Assembly: GCF_001279525.1 (NCBI RefSeq) | Contig: NZ_LGDY01000102.1 | Coordinates: 62,001 to 126,000, forward strand | Direction of reading: 5' to 3' | From: Nocardia sp. NRRL S-836 | GTDB taxonomy: Bacteria > Actinomycetota > Actinomycetes > Mycobacteriales > Pseudonocardiaceae | DNA length: 64,000 nucleotides | Part shown: positions 38,968-46,888 of the stretch, piece by piece | Position numbering within the stretch: the first letter of the stretch is position 1 | Layout: each line of letters begins with the position of its first letter | Position numbers and translations under genes: made by a program | The notes under the pieces: model-generated | Database searches by the model: none | What the model saw: the letters and a program-made list of their open reading frames with translations, nothing else | Told to the model about the DNA's origin: nothing

Positions 38968-39712
38968 GGGGACGCAGCCGCAGCGCGTCCATGCCGCCGT
39001 CGACGGCGAGCACGGTTCCCGTGGTGGAACCGGACAGCGGGCTCGCGAGGTACGCGATCGCCCCGGCCACCTCGTCGGCGCTGACGAGCCGGCCGTGCGG
39101 TTGCCTGGCCTCCAGCGCCGCGAGCTCGGCCGCCGGGTCCGTCGTCGAGTCGAGGAGCCTGCGCACCCACGGGGTGTCGGCGGTGCCGGGCGCCACGGCG
39201 TTCACGCGGACGCCCTCGCGGACGTGGTCGGCGGCGAGCGCGCGGGTCAGCGCGTGCACGGCACCCTTGCTCGCCGAGTAGACGGCCCGTTGCGGCAGAC
39301 CGGCGGTCCCGGCGATCGAGCCGGTGTTCACGATGGCGGCGGCGCTGGACTTCCGCAGGTGCGGCAGGGCGGCGCGGGCCACCCTGGCCATCCCCAGCAC
39401 GTTGACGTCGAACACCTTCAGCCACTCGGCGTCGGTCGCGGCGGTCACGTCACCCTGCGCGCCGATGCCCGCGTTGTTCACCACGACGTCGAGGCCGCCG
39501 AAGTGCTCGGCCACCGCCGCCACGGCCGCGCGGACGCTCTCGTCGTCCGTGACGTCGGCCCGCACGAACAACATGCCCTCCGGCAGGTCCTCCGCCGCGA
39601 GGTCGAGCACGGCGACGCGCGCACCGCGGGCGGCCAGCAGCTCGGCGGTGCTCCTGCCGATGCCGGAACCACCACCGGTGACCAGCGCCACCAGCCCGTC
39701 GAAGTCACCCAT
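38960..39712 (-). CDS. Short-chain dehydrogenase, probable 2-keto-3-deoxy-L-fuconate 4-dehydrogenase
   Basis: A 250-residue classical SDR. VALVTGGGSGIGRSTAELL is the NAD-binding motif, NNAG follows at the end of strand four, catalytic Ser is in VNTGSIAG and the Tyr-Lys pair in AVYSASKGA. In the oxidative fucose pathway this class of enzyme oxidises C4 of 2-keto-3-deoxy-L-fuconate to give the diketo acid used by the FAH hydrolase. ATG 39712 has GGAG 9 bases upstream. It is the first enzyme gene after the regulator in the operon. Confidence 0.83.
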   Translation of the reverse strand: MGDFDGLVALVTGGGSGIGRSTAELLAARGARVAVLDLAAEDLPEGMLFVRADVTDDESVRAAVAAVAEHFGGLDVVVNNAGIGAQGDVTAATDAEWLKVFDVNVLGMARVARAALPHLRKSSAAAIVNTGSIAGTAGLPQRAVYSASKGAVHALTRALAADHVREGVRVNAVAPGTADTPWVRRLLDSTTDPAAELAALEARQPHGRLVSADEVAGAIAYLASPLSGSTTGTVLAVDGGMDALRLRPRG

Positions 39713-39807
39713 GACCGATCGCTCCGTTCGTCGAATGCTTGCGGGACAGGCGAATTGCGTCCGCAGCGCGGAGGCGTCGCCCGGTGCGCGGCGGCAGCGC
39801 AGGTGGT

Positions 39808-40587
39808 CTACCGGTCCAGGCGGCCGGGTTCGCCCACGCCGGTGCGCCGCACCAGCCACGCCTCGGTGATGTGGGTGAACATGGCCTCGGCGGCACCTTC
39901 CGGGTCGTGCGCCGCGATGCGCTCGCAGATGCGGCGGTGCCCCTGGTTGGAGGCCGCGCACAGCTCGCGGTCGGTTCTGCCCATGTAGCGGGCGGTGTTG
40001 AAGACCTGGCTCTCCAGCGACCGCACGACACCCCTGGCGATCCGGTTGCCGGACGCGCGCATGATCGTGTCGTGGAAGGCGTGGTCCTGCTCGCGGTAGG
40101 CGACCGGGTCGTCCACCAGCTGGTCCATCAGGTCCACGAGGTCGCGCAGCGCGGCGACGGTGGCCTCGTCCGCGGTGCGGGCGGCGACCTGCGCCATGTC
40201 GGACTCCAGCAGCCTGCGGGTGACCACCAGGTCGTCCAGGACGCCCAGCGTCTCGTCCTCGGCGACCACAGCCCCCAGCACCAGCTCGTCGAGCACGTTC
40301 CACATCGACGGCGGCGTGACCATGGTGCCCGCACCCTGGCGAACCTGGACCAAACCCTTCTCCTGCAACACCTTCACCGCCTCGCGGATGACGGTCCTGC
40401 TCACCGAGAAGGTCTCGCACAGCACGGGTTCCGGCGGCAGCGAGGTGCCCGACGGGTGGTCGCCGCGCACGATCCGCTCCACCAGCTCTGTCGTGATCGC
40501 CCTGGCCAGGTTCGCCGGCCGGCGCACCCAGCCCGGCGCGGAGTGCGCGCCCACCGTCGCGTTCGGTTGCTGGCCCGATGCCGTCAT
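39808..40587 (-). CDS. GntR-family regulator, FadR/FCD subfamily
   Basis: A 259-residue FadR-type regulator. Residues about 25-95 are the winged helix (PPEPVLCETFSVSRTVIREAVKVLQEKGLV). The all-helical FCD ligand domain follows with DHAFHDTIMRASGN carrying the metal-binding Asp and His typical of FCD proteins. These regulators usually sense hydroxyacids or sugar acids. CGGAGGAACG precedes ATG 40587. It heads the fucose/Lar operon and faces the divergent CUT1 importer across a perfect GTA-A-TAC palindrome, so it likely controls both directions. Confidence 0.9.
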   Translation of the reverse strand: MTASGQQPNATVGAHSAPGWVRRPANLARAITTELVERIVRGDHPSGTSLPPEPVLCETFSVSRTVIREAVKVLQEKGLVQVRQGAGTMVTPPSMWNVLDELVLGAVVAEDETLGVLDDLVVTRRLLESDMAQVAARTADEATVAALRDLVDLMDQLVDDPVAYREQDHAFHDTIMRASGNRIARGVVRSLESQVFNTARYMGRTDRELCAASNQGHRRICERIAAHDPEGAAEAMFTHITEAWLVRRTGVGEPGRLDR

Positions 40588-40633
40588 TCGTTCCTCCGGT
40601 CGCGCCCCGGCCGAAGCACCGCGGCGTGCAACG

Positions 40634-40662
40634 AGCCTACCCCGAATGACCCGTTGACGTAA
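40634..40662 (-). promoter_or_regulatory. Putative promoter of the fucose/Lar operon
   Basis: On the minus strand TTACGT (40662-40657), 17-bp spacer, TAGGCT (40639-40634). The -35 lies within the FadR-type palindrome. Confidence 0.45.
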
Positions 40663-40682
40663 TACGTCATACGACTTACGTT
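40654..40682 (+). promoter_or_regulatory. Putative promoter of the CUT1 importer operon
   Basis: TTGACG (40654-40659), 17-bp spacer, TACGTT (40677-40682). The -35 overlaps the FadR-type palindrome. Confidence 0.6.
40656..40668. promoter_or_regulatory. FadR-type operator in the divergent promoter
   Basis: GACGTAATACGTC is a perfect 13-bp palindrome around a central A, containing GTA-A-TAC, which fits the FadR-subfamily pattern GT-M-N-K-AC. It overlaps the -35 elements of both divergent promoters. Confidence 0.75.
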
Positions 40683-40741
40683 CAGCACACACCTCGTCGG
40701 GCCGCTTTCGCCCGGCCATCCGTCTCGAGAAGTGAGCAGCG

Positions 40742-42013
40742 ATGAAGCAGCGGACACTGTGGTCTGCCGCCCTGGTGGCGGGGCTGGCGTTGACAGCGGG
40801 ATGCGGGAGCGCCGCCGGACCCGGCACGTCGTCCGGCGGCTCCGGTGACAAGCTCGTGGTCTGGGACTGGAAGTCCGGCGACGCGAAGGCGGCCGGCTAC
40901 CTGGAGAAGGCCAAGGCGGACTTCGCGAAGAAGCACCCCGACGTCAAGGTCGAGTTCGTGGCGCAGCCGTTCGACCAGTACTACACCCTGCTCGGAGCGG
41001 CCATCCAGTCCGGCAAGGGTCCCGACGTCATCCTGTTCAACGGCGGCGGCCAGATCCGCGACCGGTCCGACGCGCTCGCCCCGCTCGACTCCCACGTCGC
41101 CGAGGACCGCGCGCGGCTGGCCGGCTGGGACGCGTTCACCAAGGACGGCAAGGTCTACGCGGAGCCGGTGACGTTGCAGGGCCACCCGATCTACTACAAC
41201 AAGGACCTCTACCAGAAGGCCGGTCTGGACCCCGAGGCCCCCGCGAAGACCTGGGACGACTTCGTCCGCAACTGCGGTGCCATCACCCAGAAGACCGGCG
41301 CGAAGTGCTTCGCGCTGGGCAACAAGGAGGGCATCGGCATCCAGTTCTTCCTGTCCGCCATGGGATCGGCGGTGCTGACCCCGCAGGAGTACGACGACTG
41401 GATCGCCGGGAAGCGCGACTGGTCCTCACCGGACGTCAAGCGGATCTTCGAGCTGTGGAAGCAGACCGGTGAGGCCGGGCTCAACACCGACGGCGCCAAC
41501 TCCACCGCGATGTTCAACGACGCGTTCGCCGCGTTCAACTCCGCCAAGGCGGCCAACGTCATCGGCCTGATGTCCGATGTCGGGCACTGGAAGGACTTCG
41601 CCGAGTTCCTCACGCCGGAGAAGGTCGGCGTCATGCGGGCGCCGGTGGTCAACCCGGCCGCGAAGCCGAGCCTGGCCTACGACGGCGGCATCGGCTACGC
41701 GGTCGCGAAGTGGACGAAGGACCAGAAGCTCGCCGCGGACCTGGTGCGGTCGCTGACCTCGACCGAGGCGCTCAAGGCGTTCTACCTCGACGGTGGCGCG
41801 ATCGCCTCCGACACCACGATCGACACCTCCGCCGGCGGTCCCGCGGTCAAGACGATCGTCACCGAGGTCAAGTCCGGCAAGCCCGCCCTGCACGTCGCCT
41901 TGTCGTCCAAGACGATCGACCTCATGGGACGGCTCTCGCAGCAGCTGCTCAGCGGCTCGACCACGGTGGACGAGGTGCTGCAGCAGCTGGCCGCCTCCGA
42001 CAAGACGGGCTGA
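40742..42013 (+). CDS. CUT1 ABC importer solute-binding lipoprotein
   Basis: A 423-residue extracellular binding protein. The lipobox is LTAGC (Cys21) after WSAALVAGLA. The mature part has LVVWDWKSGDAKAAGYLEKA, FAKKHPDVKVEFV, DVILFNGGGQIRD and PIYYNKDLYQKAGLDP, all typical of MalE-like family 1 proteins. Together with the two permease genes it forms an importer without its own ATPase. Being divergent from and probably co-regulated with the fucose operon, it may take up L-fucose or fucosides (inference). Confidence 0.9.
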   Translation: MKQRTLWSAALVAGLALTAGCGSAAGPGTSSGGSGDKLVVWDWKSGDAKAAGYLEKAKADFAKKHPDVKVEFVAQPFDQYYTLLGAAIQSGKGPDVILFNGGGQIRDRSDALAPLDSHVAEDRARLAGWDAFTKDGKVYAEPVTLQGHPIYYNKDLYQKAGLDPEAPAKTWDDFVRNCGAITQKTGAKCFALGNKEGIGIQFFLSAMGSAVLTPQEYDDWIAGKRDWSSPDVKRIFELWKQTGEAGLNTDGANSTAMFNDAFAAFNSAKAANVIGLMSDVGHWKDFAEFLTPEKVGVMRAPVVNPAAKPSLAYDGGIGYAVAKWTKDQKLAADLVRSLTSTEALKAFYLDGGAIASDTTIDTSAGGPAVKTIVTEVKSGKPALHVALSSKTIDLMGRLSQQLLSGSTTVDEVLQQLAASDKTG

Positions 42014-42018
42014 CCGGC

Positions 42019-42969
42019 GTGACGGCACCCCCTCTGTCTCCCGCGGGCCCGGCCACGACCGGGCCCGCCGGGGCGACCGCGCGCCCCGCACGGCGGCCCC
42101 GCGGCGGCCCGCGGTCCGAGCGCCTGGCTCCCCTGGTCCTGCTGGCACCGGCCGTGCTCGTCATCGCCGGCCTGCGGCTGTGGCCGCTGGTGCTCGGGAT
42201 CAACTTCTCCTTCACCGGCGACGGCGAGCGCAACGGCCTGCCGGTCGGCTTCGACAACTACGTGACCCTGCTGCACGACCCGCTCTTCCGCACCGCGCTG
42301 CGCAACGTCGGCCTGCTCGTGCTGCTGCTTCCGGTGGCGGTGGCGATCCCCGGCCTGCTCGCGACGTTCATCTTCCTGAAGGTGCCGGGACACCGGCTGT
42401 ACCGCGGCGTGTACTTCTTCCCCGCCGTGCTGTCGCCGGTCATCGTCGGTGCGATCTTCACCCTGCTGCTGGCGTTCGACGGCCCGCTCAACGCGCTGCT
42501 CGGCGGGCTGGGCCTCGGGCCGGTGGACTGGCTGGGCGACCCCGACGTGGCGATCTTCGCGGTCGTCGGCGTGCACGTGTGGGCGACGTTCGGCATGGCA
42601 CTGGTGGTCTTCCTGGCCGGGTTCGCCACGCTCGACGCCTCGCTGCTCGACGCGGCGAAGGTCGACGGCGCGTCGCTGGGGCAGACGATCCGGCACGTGG
42701 TCGTGCCGAGCCTGTCCCGCACGATCCAGTTCGTCTTCGTCACCACGATGATCGGCATGCTGACGTCGATGTTCGGCCTGGTGTACGTGATGACGAGCGG
42801 CGGGCCGGAGGGGTCGACCTACCTGCCCGAGTACTACGTCTGGATCCAGCAGGGGCAGATGAACCAGCCCGCGCTCGCCTCGGCGGCGTCCACCGCGTTG
42901 TTCCTGATCATGCTCGTGGTGGGGCTGGCCCAGATCGGGATCCTGCGGCGCGCGGGCAAGGAGGACTGA
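42019..42969 (+). CDS. CUT1 ABC importer permease, MalF-like
   Basis: A 316-residue permease. A Pro/Ala/Arg-rich 35-residue cytoplasmic leader precedes LAPLVLLAPAVLVIAGLRLWPL. Six membrane helices and the EAA-type loop LLDAAKVDGASLGQTIRHVVVP are visible. GTG 42019 is 5 bases after the binding-protein stop. The stop overlaps the next ATG. The transported sugar is inferred only from context. Confidence 0.9.
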   Translation: MTAPPLSPAGPATTGPAGATARPARRPRGGPRSERLAPLVLLAPAVLVIAGLRLWPLVLGINFSFTGDGERNGLPVGFDNYVTLLHDPLFRTALRNVGLLVLLLPVAVAIPGLLATFIFLKVPGHRLYRGVYFFPAVLSPVIVGAIFTLLLAFDGPLNALLGGLGLGPVDWLGDPDVAIFAVVGVHVWATFGMALVVFLAGFATLDASLLDAAKVDGASLGQTIRHVVVPSLSRTIQFVFVTTMIGMLTSMFGLVYVMTSGGPEGSTYLPEYYVWIQQGQMNQPALASAASTALFLIMLVVGLAQIGILRRAGKED

Positions 42970-43796
42970 TGACCGGCACCCGGCTGACCAGGTGGGTGGT
43001 CGCGATCCCGATGGCGCTGCTCGCGCTGGCGACGGTCTACCCGCTGGTGTTCACCACCAACGTCGCCATGAAGACCCGCCGCGAGTACGTCCTCGACCGG
43101 TTCTCCCTGGCCGAGTCGTTCAGCCTCGACAACGTCGTCAAGGCGTGGACGAGCGTGGGGATGTCGCGGTACTTCCTGAACTCGGTGGTCGTCGTGACGT
43201 GCTCGGTCGCGTTGCTGCTGCTGATCGGGTCGATGGCGGGCTTCGCGCTCGCCCGGCTGCGCTTCCGCGGTTCCTCCGCGCTGTTCCTGGGGGTGCTCGC
43301 GGCGTTGTTCATCCCGTTCCAGGTGATCATGGTGCCGCTGGCGCGGATCATGGCCGACACCGGTCTCGTGGACACCTACCCCGGGCTGGTCCTCGCCTAC
43401 GTGGCGCAGTTCCTGCCGTTCACGATCTTCCTGCTGACCAGCTACTACTCGACCGTGCCGCCGGAGATCGTGGACGCCGCGCGCATCGACGGGAACTCCG
43501 TCTACGGCGTCTACTGGCGGATCATGCTCCCGATCGGCGCGCCCGCGCTGCTGTCGGTCGGCGTGCTCAACGCGCTCTTCTGCTGGAACGACGTGCTCAT
43601 CTCGTTGCTGATGATGCCGTCCGCCGAGCACCGCACGCTCATGGTCGGGGTGACGTCGTTGCGCGGGCAGTACTCCGACGACATCCCCACGTTCGCCTCC
43701 GGTGTGCTGATCGCCGCGGTCCCCGTCCTGGTCGTGTACCTGTTCCTGCAACGACAGATCGCCGACGGGGTCACCGCCGGGTCGACGAAGGGCTGA
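42969..43796 (+). CDS. CUT1 ABC importer permease, MalG-like
   Basis: A 275-residue permease with six helices. It begins WVVAIPMALLALATVYPLVFT, carries the EAA-type loop VDAARIDGNSVYGVYWRIMLP, and ends QRQIADGVTAGSTKG. ATG 42969 overlaps the MalF-like stop. Its stop is 1 base from the enolase-superfamily gene, so all are likely one transcript. Confidence 0.9.
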   Translation: MTGTRLTRWVVAIPMALLALATVYPLVFTTNVAMKTRREYVLDRFSLAESFSLDNVVKAWTSVGMSRYFLNSVVVVTCSVALLLLIGSMAGFALARLRFRGSSALFLGVLAALFIPFQVIMVPLARIMADTGLVDTYPGLVLAYVAQFLPFTIFLLTSYYSTVPPEIVDAARIDGNSVYGVYWRIMLPIGAPALLSVGVLNALFCWNDVLISLLMMPSAEHRTLMVGVTSLRGQYSDDIPTFASGVLIAAVPVLVVYLFLQRQIADGVTAGSTKG

Positions 43797-43797
43797 C

Positions 43798-44973
43798 ATG
43801 CGCATCACTGGTCTGCGGACCCTCACCACGGTCCAGGACTGGGGCCGGCCGGTCGGTGACGCCAACGGCGTCTACGCCGACGGGCTCGTCCGGGTCCCGA
43901 TCGTCGTCGTCGAGACGGACACCGGCCTCACCGGTGTCGGTCTCGGGCCGCACGTGGAGATCGACAGCGTCTTCGCCGCCATCGAGGGCGAGGACCCGCG
44001 GTCCGTGACCGCCCTCTACGACCGGATGCTGCGCCACACGTTCAAGGCGGGGCACTCCGGCGCGGTGTTCGGCACCATCGGCGCCGTCGACACCGCGCTG
44101 TGGGACATCAAGGCGCAGGCGGCGGGAGAACCGCTGTGGCGGCTGCTCGGCGGCCGCGACCGCCGCGTGCCCGCCTACGCCTCCGGCCTGTGCGCCGCGC
44201 TGACCGACGACGAGCTCGTCGCCGTGTACCAGAACTACGCGGCGCACGGCCTGCGCGCGGCGAAGCTCAAGGGGGGCCTCGACGTCGACCGCGACCGCCA
44301 CCGCCTCGCCCTGGTCCGCGACATCCTCACCGAGGCGGGCCGCGGCGCCCGGCCGAGCCTGATGCTCGACGTCAACGAGACCTGGACGCGCAAGCAGGCC
44401 GTGCGCTACGTCTGCGAGCTCGAACGCACCTTCGACCTGACCTGGGTCGAGGAGCCGGTGCGGCGCTGGGACGTGGAGGGCCACGCGGCGGTGGGCCGCG
44501 GCATCCGCGCCTCGGTCGCCACCGGTGAGAACCTCACCGGCCTCGAACAGCACCGGCCGCTGATGGCCGCGGGCGCCGTGGACGTCGTCCAGACCGCCGC
44601 GGTCTGGGGCGTGACCCACTTCCTGCGGGTCAGCACGCTGGCCCACGCCCACGACCTGCCGGTGAGCCCGATCGGCACCAGCCCGATCGGCCTGCTGCAC
44701 GCCGCGGCGTCGTTGCCCAACCACCTGGTCAGCGAGCTGCAGGACCTGCGGCCCGCGGTGGGCGTCGCGATCGACCTGACCGTCGAGGACGGGGCGTACG
44801 TCCTCGGTGACAGCCCCGGTCTGGGGCTGCGCATCGACGAGGAGAAGATCGCCGCGTCAGGCGACCTGCTGCCCGACCCGCTGGCCGGCGGTCCGCACAT
44901 CCGGCCGGAACGCGCGGGACGCCGCCTGCACGCGGTCGAGCCCGCCCAGAACGACCCCGGCCCCGACCTGTAG
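43798..44973 (+). CDS. Enolase-superfamily (mandelate racemase-like) protein, possibly a sugar-acid dehydratase
   Basis: A 391-residue member of the mandelate racemase/muconate-lactonising group. The capping domain is followed by the barrel with AAKLKGG (Lys156, Lys158), metal ligands Asp191 (MLDVNE), Glu218/219 (WVEEP) and Glu244 (ATGENL). The usual His-Asp dyad is missing: the QxD position reads VVQTAAVWG and the expected P-H-G reads PIG (residues 291-293). It therefore may use only the lysines or have an unusual reaction. The genuine L-fuconate dehydratase is at 51955. It is cotranscribed with a CUT1 importer. Confidence 0.82.
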   Translation: MRITGLRTLTTVQDWGRPVGDANGVYADGLVRVPIVVVETDTGLTGVGLGPHVEIDSVFAAIEGEDPRSVTALYDRMLRHTFKAGHSGAVFGTIGAVDTALWDIKAQAAGEPLWRLLGGRDRRVPAYASGLCAALTDDELVAVYQNYAAHGLRAAKLKGGLDVDRDRHRLALVRDILTEAGRGARPSLMLDVNETWTRKQAVRYVCELERTFDLTWVEEPVRRWDVEGHAAVGRGIRASVATGENLTGLEQHRPLMAAGAVDVVQTAAVWGVTHFLRVSTLAHAHDLPVSPIGTSPIGLLHAAASLPNHLVSELQDLRPAVGVAIDLTVEDGAYVLGDSPGLGLRIDEEKIAASGDLLPDPLAGGPHIRPERAGRRLHAVEPAQNDPGPDL

Positions 44974-45032
44974 CACCGAACCCGCACCCCGCACGTGGCA
45001 CCGCGTGCCGCCGGACTCCGAGGAGAACCGAC

Positions 45033-45374
45033 ATGGACCGACCCCAGCGCTTCGGCATGGTGATCCGGCTGCGCCCGGAGCACCGCGAGGAGTACCTGCG
45101 GCTGCACTCGGCCGTCTGGCCCGCCGTCGAGAAGACGATGCTCGACGCGAACATGCGCAACTTCACCATCTTCCTGCACGGCGACCTGCTGTTCGGTTAC
45201 TACGAGTACGTCGGCGACGACCACGACGCAGACCAGGCCCGCATCGCCGCCGACCCGGAGACGCAGCGCTGGTGGACGTTCACGGACCCGTGCCAGGAGT
45301 CGCTGGCCGAGCCGGGCTCCGGTCACTGGTGGGTGCCGATGCAGGAGGTGTGGCACCTCGAAGACCCCGCATAG
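45033..45374 (+). CDS. DUF718/RhaM-family mutarotase, probable L-fucose mutarotase
   Basis: A 113-residue mutarotase: FGMVIRLRPEHREEYLRLHSAVWPAV, NFTIFLHGDLLFGYYEY and C-terminal MQEVWHLE are family marks, including the active-site His and Tyr/Trp region. It differs from the rhamnose mutarotase at 4040. DUF718 proteins acting on L-fucose are known from oxidative fucose loci, and the setting fits. CCGAGGAG precedes the ATG. It lies 59 bp after the enolase-superfamily gene and is probably in the same operon. Confidence 0.85.
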   Translation: MDRPQRFGMVIRLRPEHREEYLRLHSAVWPAVEKTMLDANMRNFTIFLHGDLLFGYYEYVGDDHDADQARIAADPETQRWWTFTDPCQESLAEPGSGHWWVPMQEVWHLEDPA

Positions 45375-45465
45375 CGTCGTTGCGCGGCAGTGACAACAGC
45401 ACGACAACCGCGCTACAACAGCACGCCGGTACTCCTTCGGTCAGCAGAGCACAACCGAGGAGGAC

Positions 45466-46416
45466 ATGGTGAGAGCCAAGCTGGCGGCGGTACTGGTCGG
45501 ATTGCTCGCGGTGGTGGGGCTCGTCGTGCCGACGGCGAGCGCCACACCGAACTACCGCGACGTCTACGTGCGGGACAACGCGAGCGACGTGGGCAACGAG
45601 CCCAGCACCGGCAGCATCTACTACAGCCCGGACATCAAGGTGTGCCACACCCCGGTGCTCTGCGCGGTGTCGCAGAACCCGATCGCCGGGGCGACCAACT
45701 ACGTGTTCGTGACGTTGCGCCGCAAGGCCACCCCACTGGGCAACGTGGACGGCAACCTCGTCCTGTACCGCAGCAACCTCGGCGGCGGGACGGCGTGGCC
45801 GGGCGGCTGGACCTACATCGGCAACGCGGCGGCGAGCGTGCCGGTCAGCGGCACCACGGTCATGATCACCTGGCCCGGCTGGAACGTGCCCGGTCCTGCC
45901 CACTTCTGCCTGCTCGCCAGGTGGGTGTCGAACGCCGACCCGATGACGTTCGCCGAGGTCGCCAACACGCAGCTCAACGCCCAGCGCAACAACAACATCG
46001 CGTGGCGCAACGTCGACTCGGTGCGGGTCTACCCGTCCCGGCCGGTCACCGTGCCGTACACGATCGGCAACCCGGAACCGTTCGACACCCGGCAGAACCT
46101 GCTCTTCGAGCAGCCGGAGCGGCCGTTCGCGGGCACGGTGACGGTCGACCTCGGGCGTGACCTCGCGGCACGGTGGAAGGCCACCGGCCAGCGGGGCGTC
46201 GGCGTGAAGCAGGTCGGCGAGACGCAGTTCCAGCTGGTCGAGCCGAAGCTCGCCCGCTTCGACGGCCTCACGCTCAAGGCCGACGAGCGCGTCGAGATCG
46301 CGCTGACGTTCGCGACCCAGGTGGAGGCCGAGCCGGCGGTGCTCGAGGTGCACCAGGTCGACGCGCAGGGCCTCGACCTCGGCGGTGCCCAGTACCGGAT
46401 CAACGACAAGGAGTGA
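45466..46416 (+). CDS. Secreted protein of unknown function, beta-rich
   Basis: A 316-residue protein with a signal peptide (KLAAVLVGLLAVVGLVVPTASA, cleavage near residue 26). The mature part begins NYRDVYVRDNASDVGNEP, contains several Trp/Tyr-rich strands (GGWTYIGN, WPGWNVPG) and pairs of cysteines in KVCHTPVLC, and looks like one or two beta-sandwich domains; no catalytic motif is recognised. GAGGAGG precedes ATG 45466. A long hairpin separates it from the next secreted-protein gene. Confidence 0.7.
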   Translation: MVRAKLAAVLVGLLAVVGLVVPTASATPNYRDVYVRDNASDVGNEPSTGSIYYSPDIKVCHTPVLCAVSQNPIAGATNYVFVTLRRKATPLGNVDGNLVLYRSNLGGGTAWPGGWTYIGNAAASVPVSGTTVMITWPGWNVPGPAHFCLLARWVSNADPMTFAEVANTQLNAQRNNNIAWRNVDSVRVYPSRPVTVPYTIGNPEPFDTRQNLLFEQPERPFAGTVTVDLGRDLAARWKATGQRGVGVKQVGETQFQLVEPKLARFDGLTLKADERVEIALTFATQVEAEPAVLEVHQVDAQGLDLGGAQYRINDKE

Positions 46417-46423
46417 GTATCAG

Positions 46424-46468
46424 CTTCGGCGGGTCCGACTCCGTTGAACGGAGCCGGATCCGTCGAAG
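46424..46468 (+). terminator. 20-bp near-perfect hairpin overlapping a ribosome-binding site
   Basis: CTTCGGCGGGTCCGACTCCG (46424-46443) pairs with CGGAGCCGGATCCGTCGAAG (46449-46468), with two G-T wobbles, one mismatch and a 5-nt loop. It begins 7 bp after the upstream stop and its end includes the GAAGG of the next gene, so it may be a terminator/attenuator and a translation switch. Confidence 0.7.
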
Positions 46469-46477
46469 GGGTTGTCA

Positions 46478-46888
46478 ATGAAGACGATCATGGTGTTGTT
46501 ACTGCTCTTGCTGGGAATCGTGCCCGCACACGGCGCAGCGGACTGCGAACCGCCCGACTGCCCGGTGGTCGTGGACGCGCTCGACGGGCCGGTGCACGAG
46601 AGGGCGGAGTCGTCCGCCGCGGTGCTCAAGCTGCGCAACGGCGCGTCGAGGCAGGACGTCGAGGTGTCGTACAGGTTCGTCGACGGCACCGCGAAGCTGG
46701 GCGAGGACTACAAGGCCGTGCCGAGCGGAACGGTGACGATCAAGGCGGGCCAGACCTCCGCCGGGGTGCCCTACACCGTGTTGCGGGTGAGCGATCAGCA
46801 GAAGCAGTTCTCGCTGCAGATCACCGCGGTGAGGTACGGCCAGATCGGCAAGGGCGTCGCCGTGTTCACGATCGGCGGCAAGTGGTGA
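46478..46888 (+). CDS. Secreted Calx-beta domain protein
   Basis: A 136-residue protein. Signal peptide residues 1-20 (MKTIMVLLLLLLGIVPAHGA). The mature part holds one Calx-beta motif: SSAAVLKLRNG, VEVSYRFVDGTAKLGEDYKA, SGTVTIKAGQTSAGVPYTVL, a calcium-binding beta-sandwich often found in surface adhesion proteins. CEPPDC near the mature N-terminus may form a disulfide. ATG 46478 was chosen over an in-frame TTG two codons earlier. It overlaps the convergent AfsR-like gene by 23 bp. Confidence 0.75.
   Translation: MKTIMVLLLLLLGIVPAHGAADCEPPDCPVVVDALDGPVHERAESSAAVLKLRNGASRQDVEVSYRFVDGTAKLGEDYKAVPSGTVTIKAGQTSAGVPYTVLRVSDQQKQFSLQITAVRYGQIGKGVAVFTIGGKW

Noticed and set aside
46424..46468. Hairpin read as an insertion-sequence end or attachment site
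   Set aside because: No transposase or integrase gene nearby and no target duplication visible.
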